A stretch of 64,000 nucleotides of DNA, taken from assembly GCA_026261815.1 (NCBI GenBank), contig JAMPIT010000230.1, positions 8,059,001 through 8,123,000 of the forward strand. The letters run 5' to 3'. Source of the DNA: Monarcha castaneiventris obscurior. Its lineage: Eukaryota; Chordata; Aves; Passeriformes; Monarchidae. The position numbers were made by a program, and so were the translations under genes. This document shows, piece after piece, positions 1 through 10,945 of this stretch (position 1 is the stretch's first letter; each line of letters starts with the position of its first letter). The notes below the pieces were generated by a model. The model saw only the letters and a list, made by a program, of their open reading frames with translations, made no database searches and had not been told where the DNA came from.

Positions 1-2447
1 TATAAAACATAAAATTAATGTGTCAAGCTAATTTCGCGGTCCACTTGCCTGGAGCTGATTAGGACCAAATTAAACTTGGTCCTAATCAGCCTGAGTGCTT
101 TGCAGGTAATACAGAAATCCATGGGATATGCTTATTACTGTAAAAGCACGTGCACATTATCTGCAAAAGCAGTGTAAGAACAGGTTTACCTGAATAATGT
201 GTGGTTTCACACTTTCTAATGCATTGTTAGCTCACCCATTTTTGGTGGAATTTTATTTGAAAGTTCCAAGTTTCCACTGCACAGCAGAATCAGCCATCAA
301 ATATGTGATTTTTTATTTTTCATACTTGAATTTGATCTTATGATCCTTGACTTGGCCGAAGGAGCACTTTCTGTATGTGAGGCAATGAATTTAGATTTCA
401 CAGGAAGAGAAAGTGTATGAAGGGTTTTGCCACTTTACATCTCCCCCCTTTTTTTTTATCACATCCTGTGATTCCCATGTATGCGCTTTTGTTCCATGGG
501 AAACAGCAGGAACAATACCTTTTGTACTGCTGGCAGACAACTGCTTCTGATACAGATACAGTGCTGCCTTTTGTGCACTTGAAGCATTGCTTCCTTCAGG
601 TAAAAGAGCCTATTTGAATTCCACCCTCTTGGTCAGTCTGTAGCCCTCACTCGGAACACAATATCCCAACAGAGAAAGTTATTTCCTGCAGTGACCCAGC
701 ACCAGCCCTTTTCATCACGGGGCCACAACAACAAAAGCATGATGCTGTTACAGGTCCTTCCTCCCCCAGTGGTACCTGGTAGTCACAGCAGAGAACAGGA
801 GACATGGGAATGGGCTCCAGGAAGGCACATTCACCTACAGCATCTAATCACTCTGCACCTTCTCCCACCTTGTGACTCTGCATGAACAGGAACAGAGCCA
901 CTCCATCATCCTACACAGAGAGCTGTCTGCAGTGTGGGATCCAGTGAGCATCAAGGATTTACTGACCTTGAGAGACTCATGTAACATATCTCAGCATTAA
1001 AACTTGAAATTAGATGTGTGGCCTATAAATAGGTATCTTCCAGAAAACAGTGTCTAAAGCAGCAAAACGAAGCTGAGCTTTGGGAAGGCTCAAATTCTAC
1101 AGTTCCATGAGGAAAGAAAGCCAGCAGTGTGGTTTCTGCCTGCAGCATGGGATACTGCACCAGGGGATGAGGATTCAGACTGACTGCTCTTTACTGAGGT
1201 CACTTGAGTCACTTCAGGGCCTTCTGCTTCCCTTGTCCCACTTCCTGCCTTAAGAGCAGTTAAGTCTGGTCATCCCTGACCCGGATGACAAGTTCTGGAT
1301 GAGAGACTCTTGCCTGAGTGGACACTCCTGCAATCTTTCGGGTGAACTTTATGGACAGTTTACACATCAAACTGTACTCTGCTAGAAATCAATTCTTTAA
1401 AATCAAGGTAACAGTGAAGACAAGAGTAGGTTCTGCACGAAAATGCAGTGATTTGTACTGGGAAGGGAAGCAGCTCTGCAAAGTCCAGCTCAGTTGTCTC
1501 CGGCTGTCTTACATTCTGTTTTCCAATTACAAATTGTATTTCTAGGCTTCCATCCCTAGAGAGATGGATAAGAGGCAACTTTACAAAATGCTTACTTATA
1601 TGCCAGAACCTGGTTTTTCATCTTCAGAATCTATGAATTTTGAATTTTGAATTTTTCTGTTTCAATGAGCTAAGGTTGAAAAAAGGACCACTGGCTCAAA
1701 AAAAGAAAAAAAACCCAACCAACAAAGGTATCTCCATTTGATCATCTTTTATTTCAATGTGTCTGACAGCACCTCATCTCAGCATTTAGGTGATGTTCTT
1801 AAACTGTGACATTTTCACTCAATTTTAGAAACACATTATTTCTGAATAATGAACTCATGTTTATAATTGCTGTAACCTTAAAGAAAAAAATTAACTTTTG
1901 AACACTTTTCCATGTCTTATCCCCATATTTCCATATTGCACAAAGATATTGGCAATTATTATTTAAGTCAAAAGGGAAAGGCAAAATAATTTACATCATC
2001 CATCACAGCTCCCTTGTATGAATAAATTACAGGACACCACGGCAAATCAATTGCAGGGAAAAGAACAATCTGCACCAAACACTGTATTTGTGTGTGTAAT
2101 CTTTTTAATATTTCCTGACCTCGTATATCAAACCAGCAGATTGAATTCTGTGAACTTTAAGTAATACAAAGCTGTTTATCCCAAAGTCCTATGGGGAAGC
2201 TCTAATCTAATCAGTTAAATTCAGGACACAGACACAGGAATAAAGAGAACAGACCTAACTCAGCAAAAGTTACAAAATCTGTTTGCCATTCAACTCTAGT
2301 TTGCAGAGCCAGCAAGGCCTTAATACAAGAATCACCTCCTAAGGTTGTATGGATGACTCTGTAAGCAAGAGGACCTGGTTGCTCATACTCCAACAGTGGT
2401 GTCTAAGGATTTGTCAGCAGATCTTTGCCAAGAGACCTTTTTTTTTT
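1..2447. other. Non-coding unique DNA
   Basis: No exon, RNA gene or transposon is recognised here. The open frames are short, mostly begin at non-ATG codons and have no conserved-protein character. Small structures are a perfect hairpin at 54-90 (own entry), a triple repeat of GAATTTT at about 1635-1657, and an A-rich run with CCCAACCAAC near 1700-1725. Confidence 0.6.
54..90. repeat. Perfect 15-bp inverted repeat (hairpin)
   Basis: The left arm GCTGATTAGGACCAA (54-68) and right arm TTGGTCCTAATCAGC (76-90) are exact reverse complements around a 7-nt loop. Each arm carries a GATTAG/CTAATC core of the kind bound by paired/bicoid-type homeodomains, so it could be a paired binding site. The stem is too short for an ordinary microRNA precursor. 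The structure is seen directly; the function is inference. Confidence 0.85.
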
Positions 2448-2590
2448 CACAGAATATTCACAGAATATTTGCAGTTGGATCCACAAAGATCTTCTAGTCC
2501 AAATTTTAAGTGACCAGCCCATACAGGTATCAAGCCCACAACCTCAATGTTATTTGCACCATGCTCTGACCAACTGAGCTGATCTCAGGG
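2448..2590 (-). mobile_element. tRNA-Ile-derived SINE with CR1 tail (TguSINE1-like)
   Basis: Read on the minus strand, 2588 down to 2516 matches a tRNA-Ile gene with mutations: the A-box region is at 2570-2581 (CAGCTCAGTTGG on the minus strand) and a degraded B box at 2526-2536 (GGCTTGATACC). It is followed by a CR1-like 3' tail (2502 to 2448) ending in tandem copies of an AATATTCTGTG-type octamer and a short run of A. This fusion is the known layout of TguSINE1, a SINE of passerine birds mobilised by CR1 machinery. The copy is diverged, so transcription by RNA polymerase III is unlikely. It is the strongest clue to the host group. An alternative is a tRNA-Ile pseudogene lying by chance beside a CR1 end, but the fixed order of the parts argues against that. 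Confidence 0.82.
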
Positions 2591-3410
2591 TCACCTTTGC
2601 CTTCTTTAGGAAAAGAATTAAGCAGGCCACCTACTCTTCCCTTTTGGAAGACATATTTTTACCTTACTGTCAGCTTCAGCTAACAGGACAAGGAGAAGAT
2701 GTCCAGGATGAACCCATTGCCTTTTTGCTTTTAGAGGCTGCCAGTGCTCCAGGGCAGGAAGGCATGGGATGGGTGAAAGGATATGAATGAACTTGTTGTT
2801 TTCAAAAAGATAAAAACTAAGTATTCAGTCTGAATTGACCAAGGGAAACACATTTCTCGTTTGTGAGGAACACCTATACAAAGAATGTACATGTGAATCT
2901 GAATTACTGCAGTTCACTTCAGGGCTTCCAGAAAAGTTGGTGATGCAAAAGCCTCCACAACAGTGGTTTCTCCATCATGCAGAAAGTTTGCGTGCCAAGA
3001 CAGGCTTGCTCTACTGCATAAGTAGAAGCTGCACTCATCTACTCTCTGCAAATGTGTCATTCTCTAGGGAACAGATCTTAGAAGGTAAAACTTCAGCAGG
3101 ACTCTTGGCTGCCTTTCCTAACGGATACAGCATATGCCTGCCCTCCTGCTGAACAATCACTCAGTATCTTCTAACATCTACATATCCACTCCTACTTTTT
3201 CCCACAGTTAAATCCTCCTTTATAACCTCCTGCTTCAGGGTCACAGCTCTATAGAGACTGGTATTAAGGGGATTCAAGCAGGCAGACTGAAAAAGAAATA
3301 GACCTCAGAGTTAGTTTTGATAGGTTCTGCACATATCTGTGGTCGATTCATGCTTCAGAGGGCTCCTGAGTGATGACAATAAATGGTGACCTAAAAGCAA
3401 AATGACCTAG
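2591..3410. other. Non-coding unique DNA
   Basis: No feature is recognised. A 105-codon open frame at 2835-3152 starts at a non-ATG codon (TTG/CTG/GTG type) and shows no domain, signal or splice context, so it is treated as chance. Confidence 0.6.
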
Positions 3411-3525
3411 TCCTGTTTCACAGATGAAGGAGTGGAACACTGTAAGTGGTAACTGCTGATTGACTTGCTCAAAATCATACAGGAACTCTTGAGCACATAA
3501 AAATTTGAATTCAGACCACTCACAC
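3411..3525 (-). mobile_element. Ancient MIR-like SINE relic
   Basis: The plus-strand text runs CAGATGAAGGAGTGGAAC, then a GACTTGCTCAAAATCATAC block, then TTTGAATTCAGACC. Order and spacing match the reverse complement of the core and tRNA-related part of MIR/CORE-SINEs: the cancer-familiar 'cagatgaggaaactga', 'gacttgcccaaggtcacac' and 'tttgaacccagg' landmarks. Such relics predate the mammal-reptile split and survive rarely in birds. Divergence is high, so the assignment rests on three ordered blocks seen by eye. Confidence 0.5.
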
Positions 3526-3864
3526 TTATGGTAAAATATTTTGGTTTAGGGCTTTGGTGGATTTCCAGGGGTAATCCACCCCTGATTTTTTTTTCTCCCC
3601 GAGGAATGGAAAGAAGAATTCATAAAACCCATGATGTCTTAGCAATAGACACAGAATTGCTTACTGTGGAAAGAGTCCCGGCATTACCATTGATTCAAAA
3701 ATTGCTACCTGTTTTTCATATAATTTCTTTACTGTTTCTGCAAGTGTTGAACATTATAAATACTATACCCCGTCTTACTTTCCTGCTCGATTTTCCTTCC
3801 TCTCATATGAACTAAGTGTCCTAAATTTAATTTACCCCCTTACAAATTGGCTGCCCTTTCATGT
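3526..3864. other. Non-coding unique DNA
   Basis: No exon or transposon is recognised. A short stem lies at 3556-3580: GGTGGATT and AATCCACC around a 9-nt loop. Confidence 0.55.
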
Positions 3865-4135
3865 CAGGAGCGAAAACGCCCACTCAGCATAGCTTGAAAG
3901 GAACCTGTCTGCGGTTGGGAGGGAAAAGTCGAGGTGCTGCTTTAACTAACTAAATTAAATACAACTGGAGCTCGGAGCAGCTGGCAGGTTTGATTTGGAT
4001 GTAGGATGCTGTGAGATAGCGATAAGTGAGCGCTCAGGACCAAAGGGAATTAAAAGGCTGTACTTGGGTTTAATGGAGTCACTCTCTTTCTGTGGCGCAT
4101 CCATTAAGGGCGCCGTGCTGGCACGTGGCGGTGCC
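3865..4135. promoter_or_regulatory. CpG-enriched patch, candidate regulatory element
   Basis: About twelve CpG dinucleotides fall in roughly 265 bases, against a surrounding sequence that has almost none. The patch also carries several TTAA/ATTAA-type homeobox-like motifs (near 3948, 4050, 4070 and 4104), a CAGCTG E-box near 3979, and GAGCGCTC and GGGCGCCG palindromic cores. It is not flanked by a credible first exon. An enhancer or an unannotated non-coding promoter are both possible. The CpG clustering is seen; the role is inferred. Confidence 0.35.
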
Positions 4136-7100
4136 TGCACCACTTACACTGCAAAAGGCCAGCTTCAAATGAGCCTTGGGCTCCAAAGGACATGAGCATA
4201 TGGCTCTGGAGGGAGGCAGAAGGAGCCTTGCTTTGCTCTCCTTAGCCACATCACAGCCTTTTAAAGGAAGGGACAACTTCTGCCAGTTCAGAGGTTTGGA
4301 TCTTGCTCTGGACCCTGTGGGAAATATCTACCAAAGCAGCAAAGAGGTGGTTCAGAGAGCGCAAGAAAAAGCATGTTACCCTGAATAAGAAATTTGTCTC
4401 TATTAAAGAATTCCTTAAAACTTGTAATGAGAAAAATTACAGAAAACATTTTTTCAGCTTATTTAATAGTGCATTAGACAGCAGTTTGCATGTAGTCTGT
4501 ATTCCCTTGCTCTCTCCTAGTATTAGTATTTCTTTTGTTCATGTAAGCTCTTCCCTGAGGAACAGTGAAGATGGGAAAACATTTTTAAAGATTATGATTC
4601 AACTGTAAAACCTCTATTTGTCAGTGTCACCAACAGGCAGGTGTAATGCCTGAAAGTGTCTTTCAACTCTGCTTTCTAATGGGACTAAAAATGTAAATGA
4701 AACATTGATTTCATAATTAGTACCACAGATTTGACACTTGTCTGCCTCTGGTAACAACGAGAACTTTCCTTACGTTTGCAAAATACTGTGAAACCTCCTG
4801 AAGGAAGATGTTGCAGAAGTAAAAAGCTGTGACTGGGTGCTGTAATATGCTATGTTTCAAATGAGCTACTCAACAAGACACCTCTGCAGGCGGAACAGGC
4901 TAAATTTTCAATTCTAAGCCTTTTTCTTTTTAATTTATGAATTATTCTGTATCTGGAGAATTTAAATTTTAGGTGCTGGAGCATGGAAATATTGGTCACT
5001 AGATGCTGACAGTGTTTATTAACATAAGCAATCCCCCTGAATGTCACAATTTCGAACTAACAGAACGCTGAACACTAGAGTAATTATCATGACTATGAAT
5101 CTGACAAGCCCCATTTCCAAAAAACAGTCATTACAGAATCCTTGGTCTTTTGCTCAGTTCAAAGCTAATCTTTAATTTTTTTTTCTCTTGTGTATATATG
5201 GCAATCTAACTTATGTGGTAGAACAGCCCAAGAACATGTAAATATGTTTGTTTCCTCATGCACAGAGATGCATATATATGAATAATTTTCAGTGAATGAT
5301 ATGCCAAGGAAAAAGTAGAAATTGTTTTGAATAATATTTACTAGCTTTGAACAGAGAAAAAATGTATTGGGTTAAGGATAAGTACCACATAATTTGACTG
5401 ATTATTGATTTCAAAAGGAAAAGCACCAAGTCACATGAGACTGTACATGTAGTACAGGCAAAACCAAGAGAGACTGACAATAAAGAAAAGAAAATATCCC
5501 TCCAAAGATGATGACCCTCCAAGCAAATTCAGACCCCTTCTTCACCTTTAATTTATTTTATCTGATAGTTTTTCATTTGTCCTTTCTTGGAGGTGAGGTC
5601 ATTAACTACTCTGCATTACAACAGCAGCCAGTAATCGCAGCAGTAATCAAGATCCCATTGTGTCAAAAACTATTGTGGAAAGAGATACTTTCACCAAAAA
5701 TGTCTTGGAAAATGTCAGTTGTGTGACTAGGAGCTAAATGCATTAGTTGATATGCTTGCCTAGGTGAACTGAGCAAAAATACAGGTTGCATTTATGCAAT
5801 AAGAAATGGCAATTATGCTGTGAAAGCCATGATTTCAGCAAAACTTCTCTTTGCTTTAAATCACCAGGATTATGCCCACTACTGCACTGTAATTGGTAAA
5901 GATGAGAGACAAAACTATTGGGAAGGTGTGATAGTTATCTCTTTGGATGCAATCATTTTAGTCTATAACAGATATTTTGTCATGCATCTGTAGGAAGTTC
6001 TTAATGAAGTTTTTATACTTCAGTTCTAGAAAATGGTCTTGTTAGGTAATTTATCTATTGCACTTAGATATCAGGATATTTCTTGCTAAATGTGTCAAAT
6101 TATGCTCTAAAACAATGAAATTATAATGATTTAAGTATTTCACCACAGACATATATTAAAATAAAAGAAGAAATGAAAGGCTGACATTTCATAGTTTATC
6201 AGGCTTTTTAGATGGCCATTATTTTCCCAACTAATTTCCCATTAGAAGTGTCAAGACTTCCCAAGATAGAAAACATGCAATTTTGCTCTACTTTCTGTAA
6301 TCATGACAAAATAAATATCCAAGGAACCTGTGCTGGAAGGGAAAAATGAAAGCAGGTGAACCTGACACTGTTTTATTAGACATTATTTTGAAAACCTGGA
6401 TACAACATCCTGACACATAAAACTAACCTGCCTGCAAAATAAGTGACTTTGGCTCTAGCTAGTTTACTAAGAGCTGGTGGTATTCAGGACAAATCCAAAA
6501 CCACTCACATCTTCTGAAGCTTGAGGATCTCAAATTAATGTACAAGAATTTGAAAATCTGGGCATTAAGAGGGACCTTAATGAAAAATAAAATTGAGAGC
6601 TGATGCAGCAAAGGATGTTTTCTAGAAGGCTGGATCTAAAACAGCTCTGCATGTTTAGATGCCTTTAGGTATCAGACCTGACCACTGCCACTGCTGTGTA
6701 TTCAGGGCCCTGATGGTGAATTTTTAGCCGAATTACCTGCAATTTAAGAAAACTATTCACTCCTGCCCTCTCAAGAGGTTCCCAACCCCTTTGCCAGAGC
6801 AGAAGGGAGCAGGTGCTGGTAACCTCACCATGACAGGCACAGCCATCACAACGCTGTGACCATCTGCTACCAAGCCAGAGGACAATGTAATCCTTCTTTT
6901 ACAACCAAATTGAGGCCCTTGAAACCAAGACCACAGGGACTGGGTCCTTAGAGGAGCACACAAATGTGCCTGGTGGTGTGGCTTTGGAAGGGGATCACTC
7001 CCCACAGCCAACATGGGGTGACGCCTTCACCTCTAACCCTGCAGGGCACACCGCTCCAGTGCTTTGAAAGGTCACCTTCTCTCACAGAATGTGGCCTCTA

Positions 7101-8029
7101 ATGTTCAACTTCCACACTTCTGTTTTCACACCAACACTGAAGGGATCCTGGGACAGCTACCACAGACTGTGTTTTGGTTCAGAACTGTTGTTAAGCCTAA
7201 TCTGCCAACTCAGTGATATAATTACAGATAGAATAGTTAAACCTGTGTAACAACCCTTGGGGATCTCTTACTCCACAATTACTTTGTTTGATTATTTTTA
7301 TGTTATTTAGCTTATGAGGTATGAACTCTGGAGTATTCTCTAAGAATCTCTGGAATTCCTTTTTTTTAAAGCCAAATACTGTCCCACCACAGCCCCACAT
7401 GACAACCAGCAGCAGTCCTTCTCTACACATTCTCTCACAGCTCCCCCAGCAACACAGATGTGCAGGGAAGAATGATGAACTTACGGAATTAATACAGTGC
7501 ACAAAGTAAAATTCAGTTAATAAAGCAATATCCAGGAACTGCCCACAGTGAAACAAACCTTGTTTTTCGTAAGAAATAGAGCTGCAGTTTTCTAAAGACA
7601 CCTCCACAAATACAATACCTTCCTTATATTGGATTAAACTTGATCACAGGAAAAGCAAACAAATATAGTTAGACTTGAAGTAGAAATTTTCTTTCTGGTG
7701 GGATTTCTTTTAATTTCTGCTGAACTATACACTGTTCATTTTGGGTAGTGTAAATGTTCCACTGAATCTTGTTCTTACCAGTGTTCTAAATATGTTTGTA
7801 AGACAACAATAGATTTTTTGCCCAGTGTCCAAACATTATTGTCAGATGCAGTTAAACATCAAATGAAAATATGCTGAATTTTGGTTAAGTATTTAACAAA
7901 TTTATAAGCATCTATTTGTGGTATTGAGCAGATATTCAGCTACCATAAGTAGTTTTATAACACACAGCAATTTATATGGAATAGTTTATTTCTTTTGTCC
8001 GTTCTGGAACTGTTTCACTCCCTCCATTG
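4136..8029. other. Non-coding unique DNA
   Basis: Nothing beyond unique, AT-rich sequence is recognised. The 136-codon frame on the minus strand at 7197-7607 lies in low-complexity coding space without motifs or splice context and is rejected. The stretch around 4860-5100 has scattered homeodomain-like motifs and no repeats, but no firm element. Confidence 0.55.
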
Positions 8030-8460
8030 GCTAAGGCTTTCTGGTGGTACCTTTAAAATCAATTACTATCTGTCATTACTCCTTCAAAGGAACAGTGATA
8101 CATGTGCTCACTGCAGAAATAATCAGCAGGAACAATGCAATATCAAGTTGCTACCTCTTTAATGAGCCAAGAAACATAACCATTAATTTATCGTACTTTC
8201 TCATGTCACAATAAAAATACATCCATTTTTATTTTAATAAAGTCAAACCCACTGCAATTACCTGTAAAACACACTACTAAGCATTTGATTGAATTAATTA
8301 ACATTTCCAGTTATTTCAATGCTCTTGATGAACTACAGACCATGAAGTCCAGCACAGTTTCATAATTCTTAAAAATTACTTTAGAAAATATCAAATCATA
8401 ACATCCCAATTAGAGAATTACTTGCCATTTCCTGTTGTTTAATCATACCAATGATAAAAT
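8030..8460. promoter_or_regulatory. AT-rich block with homeodomain-like motifs, candidate conserved element
   Basis: The block is free of transposon signatures and contains repeated TTAATTTA, TTTAATAAAG and GAATTAATTAAC motifs (the last near 8291) plus TGCAATTACC. This is the texture of vertebrate conserved non-coding elements near developmental genes. Only motif density supports it. Confidence 0.25.
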
Positions 8461-10837
8461 ATCGGGAATGCCTAGGTAGGCAAAGAATATGAAGGCTGAA
8501 ATTCTTAGAAGTTTAGTGGTGTCCAAATTTTACAATGTAGCTGAAAAACCAAAGGCCAAATTTTTAAAAGGCCTTTTGGTGTCTAAAGGTGCACACCACT
8601 GAGCCGTGTCTTTTCCAGTTATGCCCCTTTAGTTCAGGATATGTTGAACACGCAGTTCTGACAACGTCTGTGCCATCTGTCTCTTTAGTACCCTATATTT
8701 AGTACCCTGTAACAGCATTATGCCTTGAAACTAAAACCCTAATGCACCGTTTCCATCCTTTTTCCTCTTCCTTTGCTTCCACTGCTATTTTACACTTTCA
8801 CACAACCCATACAAGTCTTCCGTGTGCTCACGCAGAGAGGGCCTGAACTGCCCAGATGTGTCCTAGCAGCAGAGCAGGCAGGAGAACGCCCTCCTGGAGG
8901 GCTGTAGCTCAGCTTGGCTGTGCACTAGCACACCAGCACCAGGACACTGCCACTCTCACAGATGCCCATCAGCACAGGCACAGATGCTGAGAGCATTTTC
9001 TCAGCAGAAAGCAAATGCTCGGAGGTCAGGTACAAGCGAAGGGCCCTGACCCACGCGCACGGCTGCAAGCAGCCGAGGCAGCCAAGACGACCCTTCCTTC
9101 CAAGCCTTCCCTCCTGCTGCCTCCCAGCACGACAGTGGGAGGGAAAATGCACAGCTCAGAGGAGTCTAAATTTGAACAGCTGAGCTCAAATGAGAGCTTT
9201 TTACCTCCTCGGGGCTGCTTTGTAAAACTATTTGTCTTTTTTTTTGTTGAAGATGAACAAAGCAACAGTGGAAAACACCAAAAAAATTTCAAATTAAACC
9301 CAATGCTTAAATAATTTTAGATCAAGTTTTGTCCACTGTTCTTTCACTATGAGACTATTACTTTTTCATCAGAGATTTATGAACCCCTGAGAAGAAAAGT
9401 ATACAGAAATGCTGACAGATTAGCATTATTCCCAAGTTATTTACCTTTTTATATCAACCCTGGTGAACATGCTGCTTTATATATTGAGAGGCTTCTCATT
9501 CATTCTGATTCATTCCTGATTAGGTTACATCAGTTTTTTTCTATGTATCTTCTGTAAATAGAATGGAAAGTATGTCTGGGATCTGAAGTCCTGCATATTT
9601 ACTTACTCTAGTCAAATCAAAAACACTTGCCTTAGCAGTCTAATAACCTCTCAGAGATATATGCCACATTCATTTACATGATGATGAGATGGGAAAATGG
9701 TTTAAGTAGGGGCTGATCACTTTGGGATAGTGAGAAAATGAAGGAGCCTCCTGGCACCCTGAATACTTTAGGTGCAAAGGGACTGAGTGCCTCTGTTGTC
9801 TGTTTAGGGGCTTCTCTTGAATACTCCACCTCCACACTGCCCATAGTTTGCACCCCACAAAAGTTCATACAGACCTTGGCAGATGGGACTATCTCTCCCA
9901 GAAGGGGTTTTACTCATGAATTCCCACTTATCCTCCAAACCAACCAGACTAGTGCCAGGAGGCAGTATTAGTTCTGGACACCTACTTGTTTTGTCCTGAC
10001 CATGAATATTTTTCTAGACCCACTATATTACTCTCATTTTGGCGAAATAATTGTGAGTGAATTTATGCATACAGCAATGTAACTTCTGCCTCAACAGCCA
10101 CTTGAAATCAAAGATTTTTTTCTTTTACTCTCTCAGTCACAGTGACCACACACCCCTGGTGGAACAGAGGAGCATGATGTAACCCTTTGAAACATCTGCA
10201 CACCAGTTCACTAATTATCTCAAACCAGCCTTTTTCCTCTGGGACAGCAGGAATCCCATTACTATGCATTCACGGAGGAAAGAGAAGTTGCTCTGAATTG
10301 GCCATAATTTTTGTTCTGTTCGTGCCCAAGTTGGAGAAATGTCCTACTTGAGGTCTGAAAATGCCTGGGTGGCCTTTATTGTCTGCTGTTGAGACACCTT
10401 TACCACCTGAAAGCTCATTTGGTTCAAACAGATGAGTTCATAGAGCTGGCAAAAAAATATCTACCACTCTGGGAAGCGTAAGTACTTCCACGCATGAGAG
10501 GCAAAAAAGTAGCTGATGTGTGAGGTGACATTCAAAGCACTGCTGCTTCTGCAGAACAGAATTATTATTTTCTGCTGCTGTTCTCTGCATGTGAGTGGAG
10601 GCCCCGAGCCAGGCTGCTGTCTGTGGCAGGGAAACAGAAAGAAACATGAACATGTTTTCATGCCTTATAGCTGAATTCTGCAAGGCATGGCACATCTTTT
10701 TGGAGGTCACAAGCCTCCCCAGCTAGGTCAGATCAAACACCTTTGGGGTTTGGACCCCTGAGGAGAAAATATGTTTTTTTTATGATATAAATGTCAAAAG
10801 AGCTACGGCCTGTTGCAATGTGTTACTGCCTTGTGGG
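8461..10837. other. Non-coding unique DNA
   Basis: No gene is recognised. At about 8545-8600 an imperfect inverted repeat (CCAAAGGCC with GGCCTTTTGG) and TTTAGTACCCT tandem copies near 8687-8710 may be worn repeat fragments. The region 8820-9160 is GC-richer, with frames open on both strands (8925-9314) but no motif or exon structure. Confidence 0.5.
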
Positions 10838-10945
10838 TTATTTTACACTGACTTTAATTATGCTCCATCTTCATTTGAAAGCCTGATTAGTGCACGGTTC
10901 AGTTGAAGCCACATTGCTGCCCAGCTGTGCGCAGACCCGTGTGTG
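10838..10945. promoter_or_regulatory. Candidate conserved non-coding element
   Basis: Repeat-free sequence with TTTAATTATG, GCCTGATTAGTGC and CAGCTGTGCGC motifs. The mixture of homeodomain-type cores and an E-box in a compact block suggests an enhancer, but no alignment was possible. Confidence 0.22.

Noticed and set aside
2516..2588. Functional tRNA-Ile gene
   Set aside because: The B box and stems are mutated, and the tRNA part is fused to a CR1 tail, so it is a SINE.
7197..7607. 136-codon minus-strand frame
   Set aside because: No domain, no splice context, an overlapping sense frame, and not recognised as any protein.
8545..8610. Reptile-type palindromic repeat (AAAGGCC ... GGCCTTTTGG)
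   Set aside because: Similarity to known sauropsid repeats was too vague to support a call.
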